DNA of 64,000 bases, from NCBI RefSeq assembly GCF_910592395.1, contig NC_088319.1, positions 7,378,001 to 7,442,000 of the forward strand, read 5' to 3'. Shown piece after piece: positions 10,645 to 20,541 of the stretch; position 1 is the first letter of the stretch; each line of letters starts with the position of its first letter. The notes beneath the pieces were generated by a model. That model was not told the DNA's origin. It searched no databases and saw nothing but the letters and a program-made list of their open reading frames with translations. The translations under genes were made by a program, and so were the position numbers. This DNA comes from Lineus longissimus (lineage: Eukaryota > Nemertea > Pilidiophora > Heteronemertea > Lineidae).

Positions 10645-10925
10645 CTTAAACCCTAAAACCTGGGTGTAGACACCAAAACCATGGCTCTGGAGTGATTAAT
10701 AACCAAGATATACCTTTTTTCATTGTCGCGGCGGCCATTTTGGACGCCATTTTGGATTTCTAGGTGACCCAGTCACATGATAGTAAATTTGATGGCACCA
10801 TTGGTTTCTATGAGCCCAAAAACATGGGTATAGACACCAAAACATTGGCTGTACAATTGATAATAAGGGAGATATGTCCATTTTTTGTTAATGGTGGCCA
10901 TCTTGGACGCCATCTTGAAAAAAAC
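10645..10925. repeat. Diverged tandem pair between gene-family copies A and B
   Basis: Two units about 150-160 bp apart share an order of words. Unit 1 (about 10,655-10,757) reads CCTGGGTGTAGACACCAAAA ... AATAACCAAGATATACC ... GGCCATTTTGGACGCCATTT. Unit 2 (about 10,815-10,917) reads CATGGGTATAGACACCAAAA ... AATAAGGGAGATATGTCC ... GGCCATCTTGGACGCCATCT. The pair lies immediately 3' of copy B's stop codon and 5' of copy A, so it may be 3' flanking sequence belonging to this gene family. Confidence 0.65.
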
Positions 10926-10965
10926 GATTTCGGGGGGGGTCAAACTTTGGTAGACTTTTTATATG

Positions 10966-11652
10966 TTATTCTCCACCATTGATAGGACCAAAAACTGTTG
11001 AGAACCTTTTTGTTTCAATTTCTTTGGGGTAAGGGGGTATTTTTTCACATATTGACTTTCTGTTTCGACTCCTCTTTCTCATCATCATCACTTTCAACCT
11101 TAGGTGCCTTTTTCTTGCGACACCTTTACACTCGCTGCATGAGGTGCTGCACTCTAAACCGTGCTGTTTGCAGGTGCACTTTGCTGTGTCACATTCACCT
11201 TTACAGCCACAGCGGATCACCTTGAGGATTTCCTCTGGAGCGGGTGCGGAATCCATTGTTTTGGGGTCTAATTTGCCTTTTGCAAATTGCCATCCCCACT
11301 TTTTTGGGCTCAATTTACCACCCCTTCCCATCCATAGCTGCACTTGGTAAAACACACGGAAACTATGATACTTTGAAGCATCTGGTGTCGGGGGTAAATT
11401 CTGAATCTGAACACAGGACAAGCTTTTCACTACCTTTTCCCTGAACTTCCTAATGCGCAGGCATTCTAGTGTCTCATTTTCTGTTCGGCCACCATACAAA
11501 CACAACAAGGCCTTCTCTCCTGCAGCTTGAATTTCATCATGTGTGGACTGTTCGGACAAAGATATCAGCTTGTTTGCGGAATTTAAAATCCACTTGAATC
11601 TTTTTGAATGGGACACTTTTCCTGATACCAAACAATCTGGATGTTGTGTCAC
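10966..11652 (-). pseudogene. Copy B part 5: C-terminal Cys-rich tail
   Basis: The frame carries HSKRFKWILNSANK, then LPPTPDASKYHSFRVFYQVQ and LSPKKWGW, followed by PAPEEILKVIRCGCKGECDT and a run of paired cysteines (CTCKQHGLEC, CSECKG) at about residues 148-178. The pattern of about nine cysteines in 30 residues resembles CXC/tesmin-type zinc-binding tails that contact DNA. The tail ends in a basic stretch KRHLRLKVMMMRKRSRNRK. The final residues run into a low-complexity 3' sequence at 10,966-11,040, so the true stop may lie slightly upstream. The match to the CXC class is inferred from spacing. Confidence 0.55.
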
Positions 11653-12557
11653 ACCCGGCTAAGGCATGCACAAATGGAAGGTAGTGTGTCACCTCCTCGC
11701 CCAAGTGTTCTCGGATCATGTTGATGTTCCAACTACTAACTTTGGACTTCTTATCAAGTTTGGCATGCTTGTCTGACCTAAAAACTAGGCTGTCCATTTT
11801 TGGCTTTGCATGGTGTAACAGTAGAACCAAGAGGTCAGTGTCCTGTCCAATCACATGAGTACTACCTGACTGAGCACGGTCGATTGCTGTCTGGGCAATG
11901 AGCAAATCAGCATCCCCACTCGCCTTCAATGTTTTCACATTATCGTCTTCAAGTTTTTCACACAAGTAGTCTATAAAGTTCTGCTTATTGACCGGGTTTG
12001 ACAGAAATATTTCTTTCTTTGTTCGCAGGGTCATGTCTCCTTTGAAGATAACTTTCGGTCCTACAGCACCCTTTGAACGCCGGAAATGTGTGAGATCCTT
12101 AGTGGATGACGACGTATATCCATCAAACACAACAGTTGGGTTGGTGAAGCTTCCGACATAATGCACGTACATTTTAACTATTTCCTCAAATGTGGCTCCT
12201 TTTTTTCCAAGGAAATCTGTGTATCAAGGACCCACCATCCAAAACATGATATCTTGGGGTGTCTGGATTGCATTCATCAACTGGAAGGGAAGTGAGGGCA
12301 TCTGAAAGTTGTGACTTGTTTGCCTCTCGCAGTAGACCATGTTTGTCGAACAAAGCTGTCGGCAAGGTCGACAGTTCAAAACGCAATAGTTTATTCACAT
12401 CAAAGTCACAGCTATTGGCCACAATTAAGAGACGCTGGAAAAGGACCTGTGGGTCCATTGCCACTTGTTCACCATCAATAGTCACTGTCTTTTTCCCAAT
12501 TGGCTCTATTTGATCCTTTTTCTTGAACGAGAACTCAAGCGCATTTTGTTCTTCCAT
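11537..12557 (-). pseudogene. Copy B part 4: FEN/PIN-like nuclease region
   Basis: Two frames (12557-12186 and 12172-11537) give the LDGGSLIHRFPWKK block, then PTVVFDGYTSSSTKDLTHFR, KKEIFLSNPVNKQNF, ASGDADLLIAQTA, HVIGQDTDLLVLLLHHA and HALAGCDTTSRLFG. The spacing of acidic motifs (GDADLL, DTDLLVLL, GCDTTS) resembles the metal-binding acidic residues of FEN1/XPG and PIN nucleases (EAD..., DxD-LL, GCD). A metal-dependent nuclease role is therefore my inference. A frameshift at about 11,630 leads into the Cys-rich tail. Copy A retains only the first third of this region. Confidence 0.55.
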
Positions 12558-12674
12558 TTTTGCTATTATGTTCTTCCCGACATCACCTGCCTCATGTGCA
12601 TTACAAGTTGGACTTGCTGTTATTCATGTGGCTATGTTGTGTTGTTGTTCTCCAGGCTGAAACGGACAAAAATC

Positions 12675-13551
12675 CTAAAAGTATTCAAATATCTTAAGAG
12701 TGTCCTGATGATCTCGAGCCTTTTTTGCCTCCGAATTATCTTTGTGTTGGTCGCTGCTGATGTACTCTGTTCCTGCTATCTCTTGCATTGCTTCGTTGAT
12801 TTCAGCACAAGCTGGCAGTGCAGAAATCCACCTATTTCGCTGACTCTCGCCCATTCCACGCCCTGGTGTCAGACCACCAGTTGTCTTAATAGTCCGCATC
12901 AGTGCTTGCTCTATTACTAGGTCTGTGCAGAGACCAGCCCAAAAACGATCACTTCTTCGAATCACGAACAAACCAGAGAGGAACTTATTGTAGACATCTG
13001 GTTTTGTATCCTCCAGCTCTAACAAATCCTGCAGATGAATGTACGCTGACTTTGCATACCTTGAGTGACCAGCTGCTGCAAAAATTGGCAACATTTCTTT
13101 GAGAGACCCCAAGTAAAGATTGAAATTGCCCGTTCTCTGCACTCTGAGAAATCTCTTCAGCAGGTCAACCATCTTCATATATTGCACCCAAAGACATCCA
13201 GTGGGACATCTAGCGATTTGAGAAGTCTCAACCTCCAACTTCGAATTGATTCTATTAAACAATGCATCTGAATAACTCGCTTCAATTGTAACCTCGCCTT
13301 TTAAGAGACTGTCGAAGTATTGAAGGGCCTCTTTTATGTCTTGTGCCTTTGTTGTCTCTACACCTTGCATGTCACCCTCCATCAGATCAGGTAGATCAAA
13401 TGCCCTTGACAACACCATCACATTTAGCGCTGCATTAACAAGAAAATGTCCCCTCACTGCTCTTGCATATGCTTTGCCACTTAGCATATGTGTAACAGCA
13501 TTATCAGCATATACAAGCTCAAGCACTTCCTTCAAGCCTGATGAACTCATA
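12675..13551 (-). pseudogene. Copy B part 3: region after the Harbinger insertion
   Basis: From the insertion the frame continues SSSGLKEVLELVYADNAVTH, then MLSGKAYARAVRGHFLVNAA, MLPIFAAAGHSRYAKSAYI, FWAGLCTDLVIEQALMRTIK and TTGGLTPGRGM. Removing the transposon and one ATA copy joins NIM to SSSG without any frame change. The listed ATG at 13619 lies inside the transposon and is not a real start. The same blocks are found in copy A. No known enzyme motif is evident; the section is mainly helical. The frame ends at 12,675 and a 118-bp gap separates it from the next part. Confidence 0.65.
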
Positions 13552-13779
13552 GGCCCGTATTCTAAGACATTCCTCGACTCACACTCACTGAGGAACTCCT
13601 CATCCTCACTAAGGACCACCTCATACTCTTTGAGGAGAAGGTGCTACTCACTGAGTGTGAGGTCGCTTCACCTATTTTCCATTTCAAAGGCCTCCCTTTT
13701 CCTCAAGTAAGTGTTCCTCTGTGAGTAAAGCTTGAGGAAGGGCAATACCTGCCTTGAGTCTTCCTCAGTCGGTGTAAAC

Positions 13780-14821
13780 ATGGCGTTTCTGTGGTTACAA
13801 AGACATGAAAATGTAGACATTTTACAAAGGTTTGGGAGACGGCCTAGGAGGTTTCCTAATTTTGACTACAATGTGTATGATGATGAGTAATTCCGGCAAA
13901 GATACCGTTTGACCAAGGATGCGTTTCATGAGGTGTTGGATATGATAAGGCCGAATTTGCTACCACACAATAACCGTGGGAGACCTCTTCCAGTAGACTT
14001 GCAGCTGTTGTTGTCATTGCGCTTTTATGCTACAGGGTCGTTTCAGTTAGCGTGTGGTGATTTGTGTGGAATTTCACAATCATCAGCAAGCAGGATAATC
14101 AAGAAGGTTTCTACAACAATTGCGGGATTAAAAAACAGATACATTACATTTCCTGAGGGTGCCATGCTCCAGCAGGTGAAGCTGGATTTTTGGTGGATCG
14201 GCCGGATGCCGGGAGTTGTAGGTGCAATTGATTGTGTCCATGTACAAATCCCTTGTCCTGGAGGGGCTAATGGTGAACTTTTCAGGAACAGAAAGGGTTA
14301 CTTTTCTATTAATGTGCAGGGAGTGTGTGGCCCAAATTTGGAAATTCAAAACATTGTTGCTAGGTGGCCAGGGAGTGTACACGACTCTAGAATTTTTGAC
14401 GACAGTAGATTGTGTGCGCAGTTTGAACATGGACAAATTAATGGATTACTACTAGGAGATTCAGGTTATGCTTGTCGTCCATATTTGCTGACCCCCCTGC
14501 TTGCTCCTCGTACACATCCGGAACGGAGATACAACGTTGCACATATTCGTACGAGAAACACAGTTGAAAGGACATTCGGTGTGGAAACGGATGTTCCCAT
14601 GTTTGAAGATGTCTTTGCGAACAAAATTATCCACGACATTGACGATCATTGTAGCCACAGCTGTGCTGTATAACTTCGTGAGGAAACGCCAGGACCCAAT
14701 TCCTGATGAGGAGGAATCTGAAAATGAGGATGATGATGACGATGAGGCATTGCACCACCCAGTCATGGGTCTGGGGAATGCAACCCGACAGGCAATGATT
14801 CAACAACATTTCACTGATTAG
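13780..14821 (+). pseudogene. HARBI1-like transposase of Harbinger element 1
   Basis: This is a DDE nuclease-type transposase. From the ATG at 13780 (MAFLWLQRHENVD) the frame runs to one TAA at 13888-13890, then stays open to 14,673. Acidic motifs are VGAIDCVHVQI (first Asp), LLGDSGYACRPYLLTP (second Asp) and NTVERTFGV (Glu). A helix-turn-helix-like stretch, CGISQSSASRIIKKV, precedes the core. Just after the Glu motif a one-base deletion shifts the frame; the true C-terminus (WKRMFPCLK, then IIVATAVLYNFV and an acidic tail) is read in another frame to 14,821. One stop and one frameshift make it a pseudogene. The family normally works with the Myb-like partner encoded opposite. Confidence 0.88.
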
Positions 14822-14963
14822 AATGAAGGTATGTTTACATTTTTAACCATACACATGATTAGCCGTCCTTAACATAAATTGACACAATCACACAATACCC
14901 TTGAAAATTGAACTATCTGTAGTCGTTGCCACTACTGTGCTTTCGTCTCCAGCGTCCTAAGGG

Positions 14964-15833
14964 TTAAGGTGTTTCATTAATCTTAGCAATCTTAGCTGAC
15001 CAGTATTTGTGCTTCAAGTCAAGAACCTCTAGTTTTCGTTTGTGTTCTTCATTCATGTGTTCGGATTTTTTCCTTAAAATTTCCACTTCCAAAACATGTT
15101 GCTCTGCTTGCATTTTCAGAACTGTCAATTGTGCCTCCGACATCGTCGATGTACGTGCCGTAACAGCAGCTTTCGCTGTAGATTTTCTTTGGACAGACTT
15201 TTTCGGGATAACCACATCACTGGACTCATCAGTATCGGTGTCTGTATCATTACGAACTTTATCTGCAAAGCAAGAAAATGTTGCCATCTGTATTTAATAA
15301 GTTGATCAATTAGTGCAGCAATAAAAAAAAACGATTAAGAAAATGTTCCTCGTGTTAAAATGTTTGCAGGGCAATGTCAGGTTTCAGAATACCATTGCAT
15401 GCTTACTTTACTCTTGAGACTTCTATAAAAAAGGAACCTACCTTTTTCTGTGTGATTATCGCCGTCATCATCAAATTCGTTTTCCAGGCTTTGGATTTGA
15501 GCTGGTAATATAGCTGCAATAGCTTGGGCTTCTTCATTTGGCACAGTGTCCTTCTTGCCGCCACCAGTCAATTTGGTTTCTCTTGCGTCCTTTCCCAGAA
15601 CCTTTTTAGCACGACTTTTGATATTGTCCCAACACTTTTTCAACTGTTTGACATCCCGTTTCACAACCCCATTTTGAGAATTGAAATTGTCAGCCACTTT
15701 TGTCCATGCTTCACTCTTGGCTTTTATACATTTGTAATCATTTTTTTTTGCTTTCCAATGTTTCTTTATATTTATCTACCAGTTCGATAAGCAGTGATCT
15801 CTCAAGCTCCGAGAAGTGATGCCTGGTTGACAT
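14964..15833 (-). pseudogene. Myb/SANT-like partner protein of Harbinger element 1 (two exons)
   Basis: Exon 1 (15833-15442) begins MSTRHHFSELERSLLIELVD, the first helix of a Myb/SANT-like trihelix domain. A run of A (about 15,750) shifts the frame once, and the domain continues AWTKVADNFNSQNG and QLKKCWDNIKSRAKK. It ends at a donor AAG|GTAGGT. Exon 2 (15262-14964) follows acceptor TTTGCAG and encodes a Ser/Thr-rich linker and a charged coiled coil (MNEEHKRKLEVLDLKHKYW). In Harbinger transposons this second protein binds DNA and brings the transposase to the ends. The intron is inferred from splice signals and from the same layout in the other copies. Confidence 0.8.
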
Positions 15834-16165
15834 GGTTCCTTTACACTCTGGTTGTGGGTACACAGAGAAATAACAGGCCGAGCTAGACCTTTTTGAATGT
15901 GTAATCTATTATGTAGATTACACATTTCCATTCATATCACTTGTTGTTCGATAGCCAGCACCAGTCATACCAGTGCAGGCTGACCTCAATCAAGTGCAAC
16001 TTGAGGAATGTCTTTGAATAACAAAATGCCATTATTCCCGTAAGGTTGAGGTATACCTCAATGAGGGTGAGGTAGACCTTCCCCTTTTCCTTGAGTTACA
16101 CTTGAGTCCTCCTCACTCGAGTGTGAGTGAAGGATGAGGTTAAGTGAGGTCTTAGAATACGGGCC

Positions 16166-16979
16166 ATAATGTTACCAATGCAGCCAAGAAAGCTCATGGT
16201 GGTGTGAAAACCACCAAGGATCAGAACTAATGGCTTCAGGTCACTGTTTTCACCTTCATGCAGAATGATTGTTCTCGACTTCCACCACAGTGGTTGATCG
16301 AATGTCAGAATTGGGACAGTCCCGTGCCGTCGGTTTTCAGCCGCCACGAAATGTAGTGTGGAATATATGCAACTCATGTCCGTTGGGTCCATGTCAATCA
16401 TGGGGAGAAAGTGTACTGATGCCTTACCAGGGTGGTCTCCATGACAGATAGCCTGCATTGTTCCTGACCACCTAGGTCTCTTTGGTCAGAAAGGCCATGA
16501 GATTTTCCTCATTATATCAAGCTTCCTACTATCATAATAATGATCATCAATTTGTGGGAGTTTCTTGTATAAGAGTGACGTATTCTTCCCTTTGAAGAAC
16601 TTGTAATACCTAATCTCAATCTGTGCACGATTTATATTGCTAACAGTATCGACCCGTAGTCTTGGGACAACTTGCTGACATCTCAATTCCGGAGTAGTGG
16701 CGACAATTATGCCCATGCCATTGAAAGTGCCACGCCCATCCAAAGTTCGTATGTTATGGTCAACATTGTCTGCAACATATTGACTGAAGTGCCCCGACAT
16801 CTGAGAATCATTTGCGGGAGGCTGGCTGCACTTTTAGAAAAGTTGATGACTTCTGAATATGACACACACAGTCCGTGACTTGATAAACTGTCAATTAGAA
16901 ACCGTGACCCAAACTGGTGATGCATCTGCACAGCCAGGCCAAAGGGAAGAGGAGCAATTAGAACTCTTGGTCTTGCCAT
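16166..16979 (-). pseudogene. Copy B part 2: middle region up to the Harbinger insertion
   Basis: Two frames carry this part. The first (16979-16707) has LPFGLAVQMHHQFGSRFLID and YSEVINFSKSAAS. The second (16800-16486, then on from 16458) has YVADNVDHNIRTLDGRGTF, FNGMGIIVATTP, FDQPLWWKSR and LGGFHTTMSFLGCIGNIM. The conserved DNVDHN and GTFNGMG words look like a structured catalytic or binding core, but I know no function. The reading stops at the ATA target duplication (16166-16168) of the nested Harbinger element and resumes at 13,551 in the same frame. Confidence 0.6.
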
Positions 16980-16984
16980 TTACA

Positions 16985-17765
16985 TCACTGACCAAGTGAA
17001 GCAACCTTTAGATCCCTTGATTTTCCACTGAACAGATCATCTAAGAATATGCGGAGAGTGTCAGGAAGGTAAGCCGTAGTCCAAAAGGTAAGAACTTCAG
17101 GACGCCCATTTATATTCGATATCACGATAGAGTCACCTAAACACCTTTCAAGCTTTTTGCGCATGTATTTTGCACTATATGGCTCTGATGAGATTTGGGA
17201 CATTCTGCTAACAAGGTCAGTCACTGTCGTTTGCTCATCGTCGTTTTCTCTTAGTTCATCTATCACTTTTAAGAAGGCTTCCTCCCGAGAAAGATCGACA
17301 CGTCTCCCCAACTTAGGTTCTTTGCATGCCTTAAGCTTCACTTCGCCCTCCTGGTATCGCAAAGGGATTTCCTTTCCTGTGCGGAAGTTAACATGGCAAA
17401 CCCAGTGGTATTTGGCATCGACAGCTGGGAGATCTCTTGCAAAAGCAATCCGCCCACGAACAGCTCCCGCCCAGATGTCCTCATCTGATCTTTTGTCACA
17501 TGCTGTAATAATCGTCCTTTGGAAATCCATAGTCGAAACACTGGAGAAACCATATTTGCCTTTATTTTCATTGTTCAAAAATGCGCCACAAAGAATACAG
17601 TGATTTTTGAATTCAAAGTTTGGCTCCCTTGACCGTAGGGTTGGTACAGCTACCACCGGGATGTCATTGATCGTTTTTCTCTTTCTCGCCGATTCAATTC
17701 TCTTTTTATCAATATGGTTTTGTCTACACTGAACGTGTAAACGCTGTCCAATAGAAACCTGAATT
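16985..17765 (-). pseudogene. Copy B part 1: N-terminal Cys/His zinc-binding region
   Basis: The open frame extends upstream of its first ATG to about 17,762. It carries HVQCRQNH, then NHCILCGAF and YHWVCHVNF, a set of paired Cys and His typical of structural zinc binding. A W-A-G-A-V-R-G-R motif lies between the pairs. Downstream the region is helical and charged, with DTLRIFLDDLFSGK near the end. A stop and frameshift at about 16,980 lead into the next part. A DNA- or protein-binding role is inferred from the zinc pattern only. The ATG at 17656 is not the real start because homologous-looking sequence precedes it. Confidence 0.55.
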
Positions 17766-19067
17766 AATGGGGGTCTAAGATCTATACTGGCTTCGTTGAC
17801 CCTTGTAACACCTTTTCAAAGTCCTGTTGCATTTTCAACAGTTTCATACGTTCCTCGTGTTCATCCTCTTCAAATGCCATATTCTGCCTCCGATGTTTAA
17901 TGTGCAGGTCATGTTCCGTTTGTTGCATCATGAGTGCCCTGTCAACAGCTGACATACTAGTGCTGGACTGTTCTGATGAAGGCATCGATTCAGACGTGTT
18001 TGGACGTTTTGATGTGGCCTTCCCTCCTTTCTTTGGCTCTGAGGCTGCCGGCTTAGGTTGAGGTGTTGTCAAGGATGGGGTTGGGCTGTCAATTACGACA
18101 CTTGGTGGTGAATACTCCAGTTCTTCTACATTGGCATTTCCTTCGGATGTTGAAGGCTCCATCAATAAGACATTTGCATCTGAAATTTTTAACAAGGTGT
18201 ATCAATTTAAACTTTCGCGATCAAGTAGTGATAAAACGTACCACATTTTGAGAAATGTTTGTAGAGAGCTGTAATAGATTGCAAAAATAAAGATACATGT
18301 ATCTGATACTGAACGTGTAACGTACCTTGTTTATGGTAACCAACGTCATCATCAAAATCATTGTCCAGTGGATCCAGCACATCGCTGCAGAGTGAGGCCA
18401 TCATGTGGGACGTGTCATCTGCTGTTGCGTCTGGATCGATAGTGCCGCCACCTGTCTGCCTTCGATCTTTCTTTTCCTTGCTCACATCCTTCTTAGCCTT
18501 CGTCTTCAGATTATCCCAGACCTTTTTGAGGGTTTTAACATCAGCAGGCTGTATCCCCTTCTGCGAGTTAAAAGCTGCGGCGATGCAGTCCCACGCTTGG
18601 GACTTTGCCCTATTCGCCTTCGATGTATTTTGTTTGACATCCAGGATGGACTTCTCCTTGACCAGTATCGTTGCTAGCAAATTCTTCTCTAGCTCTGAAA
18701 ATATTCTGCGTGTCTTTTTCACTGATGCGCCTTTTCCCTGTGTTGACTCCATCGCCATTTTACTACTACTGGGCCTAGTGCCACTAGCAGACGACAGAAC
18801 ACTGCTTGGCAAACATCTGTTGCATCATTCCCATTGTGCACTGATGAGATAATCGGTTAAAGTTACGCCTTTCGTAAGGAACACTTACGAAATGCCCTCA
18901 AAAAGTGGACCTTTCATTAAAGGTGTACCTTTACAAAGGAATTGCATAAAGTCGGTTCTAAAAACGAAAACCAAAATGTGTACCTTATGGAAGGGACACC
19001 TTCCGAAAGGACATCTTAGCAAAAGTTAACCTTTGGCCAAAATAAAGGAACATTCTAAAATACCAGC
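17766..19067. mobile_element. Harbinger element 2, right half only
   Basis: The right end, TATTTTAGAATGTTCC in complement, ends near 19067 (...CATTCTAAAATACCAGCC). The element contains only the Myb/SANT-like gene. No transposase or left TIR is found between it and gene-family copy B at 17,765, so the left half has been lost. Its right end is closely similar to the ends of elements 3 and 4. Confidence 0.7.
17782..18758 (-). CDS. Myb/SANT-like partner protein of Harbinger element 2 (two exons)
   Basis: Exon 1 (18758-18326) starts MAMESTQGKGASVKK and holds the trihelix-type domain: FSELEKNLLATILVKEKSIL, AWDCIAAAFNSQKG, LKKVWDNLKTKAKKDVSKEK and RQTGGG, then an acidic D/E stretch ending DVGYHKQ. 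Donor CAAG|GTACGT joins acceptor TTTCAG (exon 2, 18179-17782), giving QDANV. Exon 2 is Pro/Ser-rich and ends in a basic-acidic coiled coil (HKRRQNMAFEEDEHEERMK). No frameshift or stop is seen, so the gene itself looks intact although its element is truncated. I start at the internal ATG of 18758; an upstream ATG at 18812 is also open. The domain is NAIF1-like in style. Confidence 0.8.
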
Positions 19068-19416
19068 CTAAATCTTAGTGGCATAAGGCACATTTGAAGC
19101 TAGTTGAATCTTCAGTGGTCATCCGCTGATATTTTAGAATGTTCCTTTACTTCAAAGGCTTCCTTTATGCCTATTGTTGTCTAGTTATGGCTGCCTTACA
19201 GTATTTTAGAAACAACCTTCATTTCGAAGAAAAGGCTTCCTTTCTATCGCCACCTAAGCCTAAGGTCGGCCCGTATTTAGAATGCTCCTTAAAGTTGAGG
19301 ACACCTTTATTTTTGGTTAGGAAGCCCTTAAATCCTAAGGATGGTCTGGGGCTTCCTTAAGAGCGTCCTCAGAGAGCTGTTTCGGTTATTTTGTAGGTGA
19401 TTTCCGAAGGAGCAAC

Positions 19417-20541
19417 ATGGGCGATTACCTAAACCGTGTAGCAAACTTAGGGAGGCTGCAGGATATAAACAATATTGATGATTTGCAAGGTCCAAGGATT
19501 CGTCACGTGATTTACGTTGATCTAGATAGACGTAGGAATGATAGAGAATTAAAAAAACGTTACAGATTTACCAGAGGAGGCTTCGCCAACATTTTGGATA
19601 TCCTGCAAGACGACATACCAGAGCCACCTGATAATCGTGGAAACCCCATCCCACCAAGTATTCAACTCAAAGCAGCATTGCGTTTTTATGCATGTGGTAG
19701 TTTCCAAATTGTAGCAGGGGACCTTGTGGATATTTCACAGGCTTCATTATCGAAAATCGTTGCCAAAGTTTCCTCAGCAATTGCCAGGAAACGTGCCCAA
19801 ATCATACGGTTTCCATCTGGTCACGCAGCAACTACTATGCAGCAGAAATTCATGGATACTGCTGGTTTTCCGCATGTTGTTGGATGTGTGGATGGTGTGC
19901 ACATTCAAATTCAAGCCCCACCCGTGGAAAATAAGGAGATATATCGATGCAGAAAAGCATTTATGTCGTTGAACGTCCAGGGCATAAGTGATGCGGACCT
20001 CCGCTTCTTAAACATTGTGGCAAGATGGCCTGGTTCAACTCACGATGCTAGGATTTTTGACAACAGTCTGATTTGCAATCGGTTTGAAAACAATGAAATA
20101 CCCCGGGCTGTTGCTTGGTGACAAGGGATACCCATGCCGACCCTTCCTGATGACACCATTTCGCAACCCGAATAACCTAGCTGAAACCCGCTACAATACG
20201 CACATAAGAGAACTCGTTCAGTTGTCGAACGCTTGTTTGGGGTTTGGAAGAAGCGCTTTCCCTGCTTGAAATTTGGAATCCGGTGCAAATTGGAAACGGC
20301 TATGAAAGTTATCGTTGCTACAGCTGTGCTCCATAATATAGCTAGAGACCTTGGGGAACCAGAAATTTCAGATGAAGAAGATGAACCCGAAGAAGATGAA
20401 CATGGCAATGAGCTTTATATGAACGACAATGATGTGCTTGGCAATGCCATGAGACAGACTATAGTTGAACAGTATTTCCGTTCTAATTCGTCTAATCAAT
20501 CGGGCTACTCTCTTTACAATATTTATTCACAGATGAATTAG
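19417..20541 (+). pseudogene. HARBI1-like transposase of Harbinger element 3
   Basis: It starts MGDYLNRVANLGRLQDINNI, continues through RYRFTRGGFANILDILQDDI, DISQASLSKIVAKVSSAIAR (helix-turn-helix-like) and VVGCVDGVHIQI (first catalytic Asp). The frame breaks at about 20,095; [20 protein letters not shown] (second Asp) is read in another. A second break at about 20,200 leads to [19 protein letters not shown] (Glu), then VIVATAVLHNIARDL and an acidic tail ending at TAG 20539-20541. Two frameshifts in about 370 codons make it a recent pseudogene. It is close in sequence to element 4's transposase. Confidence 0.88.

Larger units (their letters stand above)
13552..16165. mobile_element. Harbinger element 1, complete with TIRs and TSD
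   Basis: The 2,614-bp element is bounded by inverted repeats GGCCCGTATTCTAAGAC at 13552 and its complement ending at 16165, flanked by 3-bp ATA duplications (13549-13551 and 16166-16168). It carries a plus-strand transposase and a minus-strand Myb/SANT-like gene, tail to tail. Subterminal parts are rich in CTCACTGAGG-like words. It is nested in gene-family copy B. Both its genes are damaged, so it is not autonomous now. Confidence 0.9.
10966..17765 (-). pseudogene. Copy B of the large multicopy gene family, split by a Harbinger element
   Basis: Minus-strand coding matter from about 17,765 to 10,966, minus the 2,614-bp Harbinger insertion, amounts to roughly 4.1 kb or 1,350 residues. The order is: N-terminal Cys/His zinc-binding region, a middle with SRFLIDSLSSHGLCVSYSEV and YVADNVDHNIRTLDGRGTF, an LGGFHTTMSFLG block, an FAAAGH/FWAGL block, a FEN/PIN-like nuclease region and a Cys-rich tail. 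Several frameshifts break it. I recognise the pattern as belonging to long uncharacterised proteins that recur in animal genomes, but I know no name or function. The lack of introns and the second copy next door suggest a mobile origin. Its 5' end stops abruptly at a Harbinger fragment. Confidence 0.7.

Noticed and set aside
13553-13619. ATG at 13619 as the start of a gene-family ORF
   Set aside because: This region is the Harbinger-1 left end; the family sequence begins only at 13,551.
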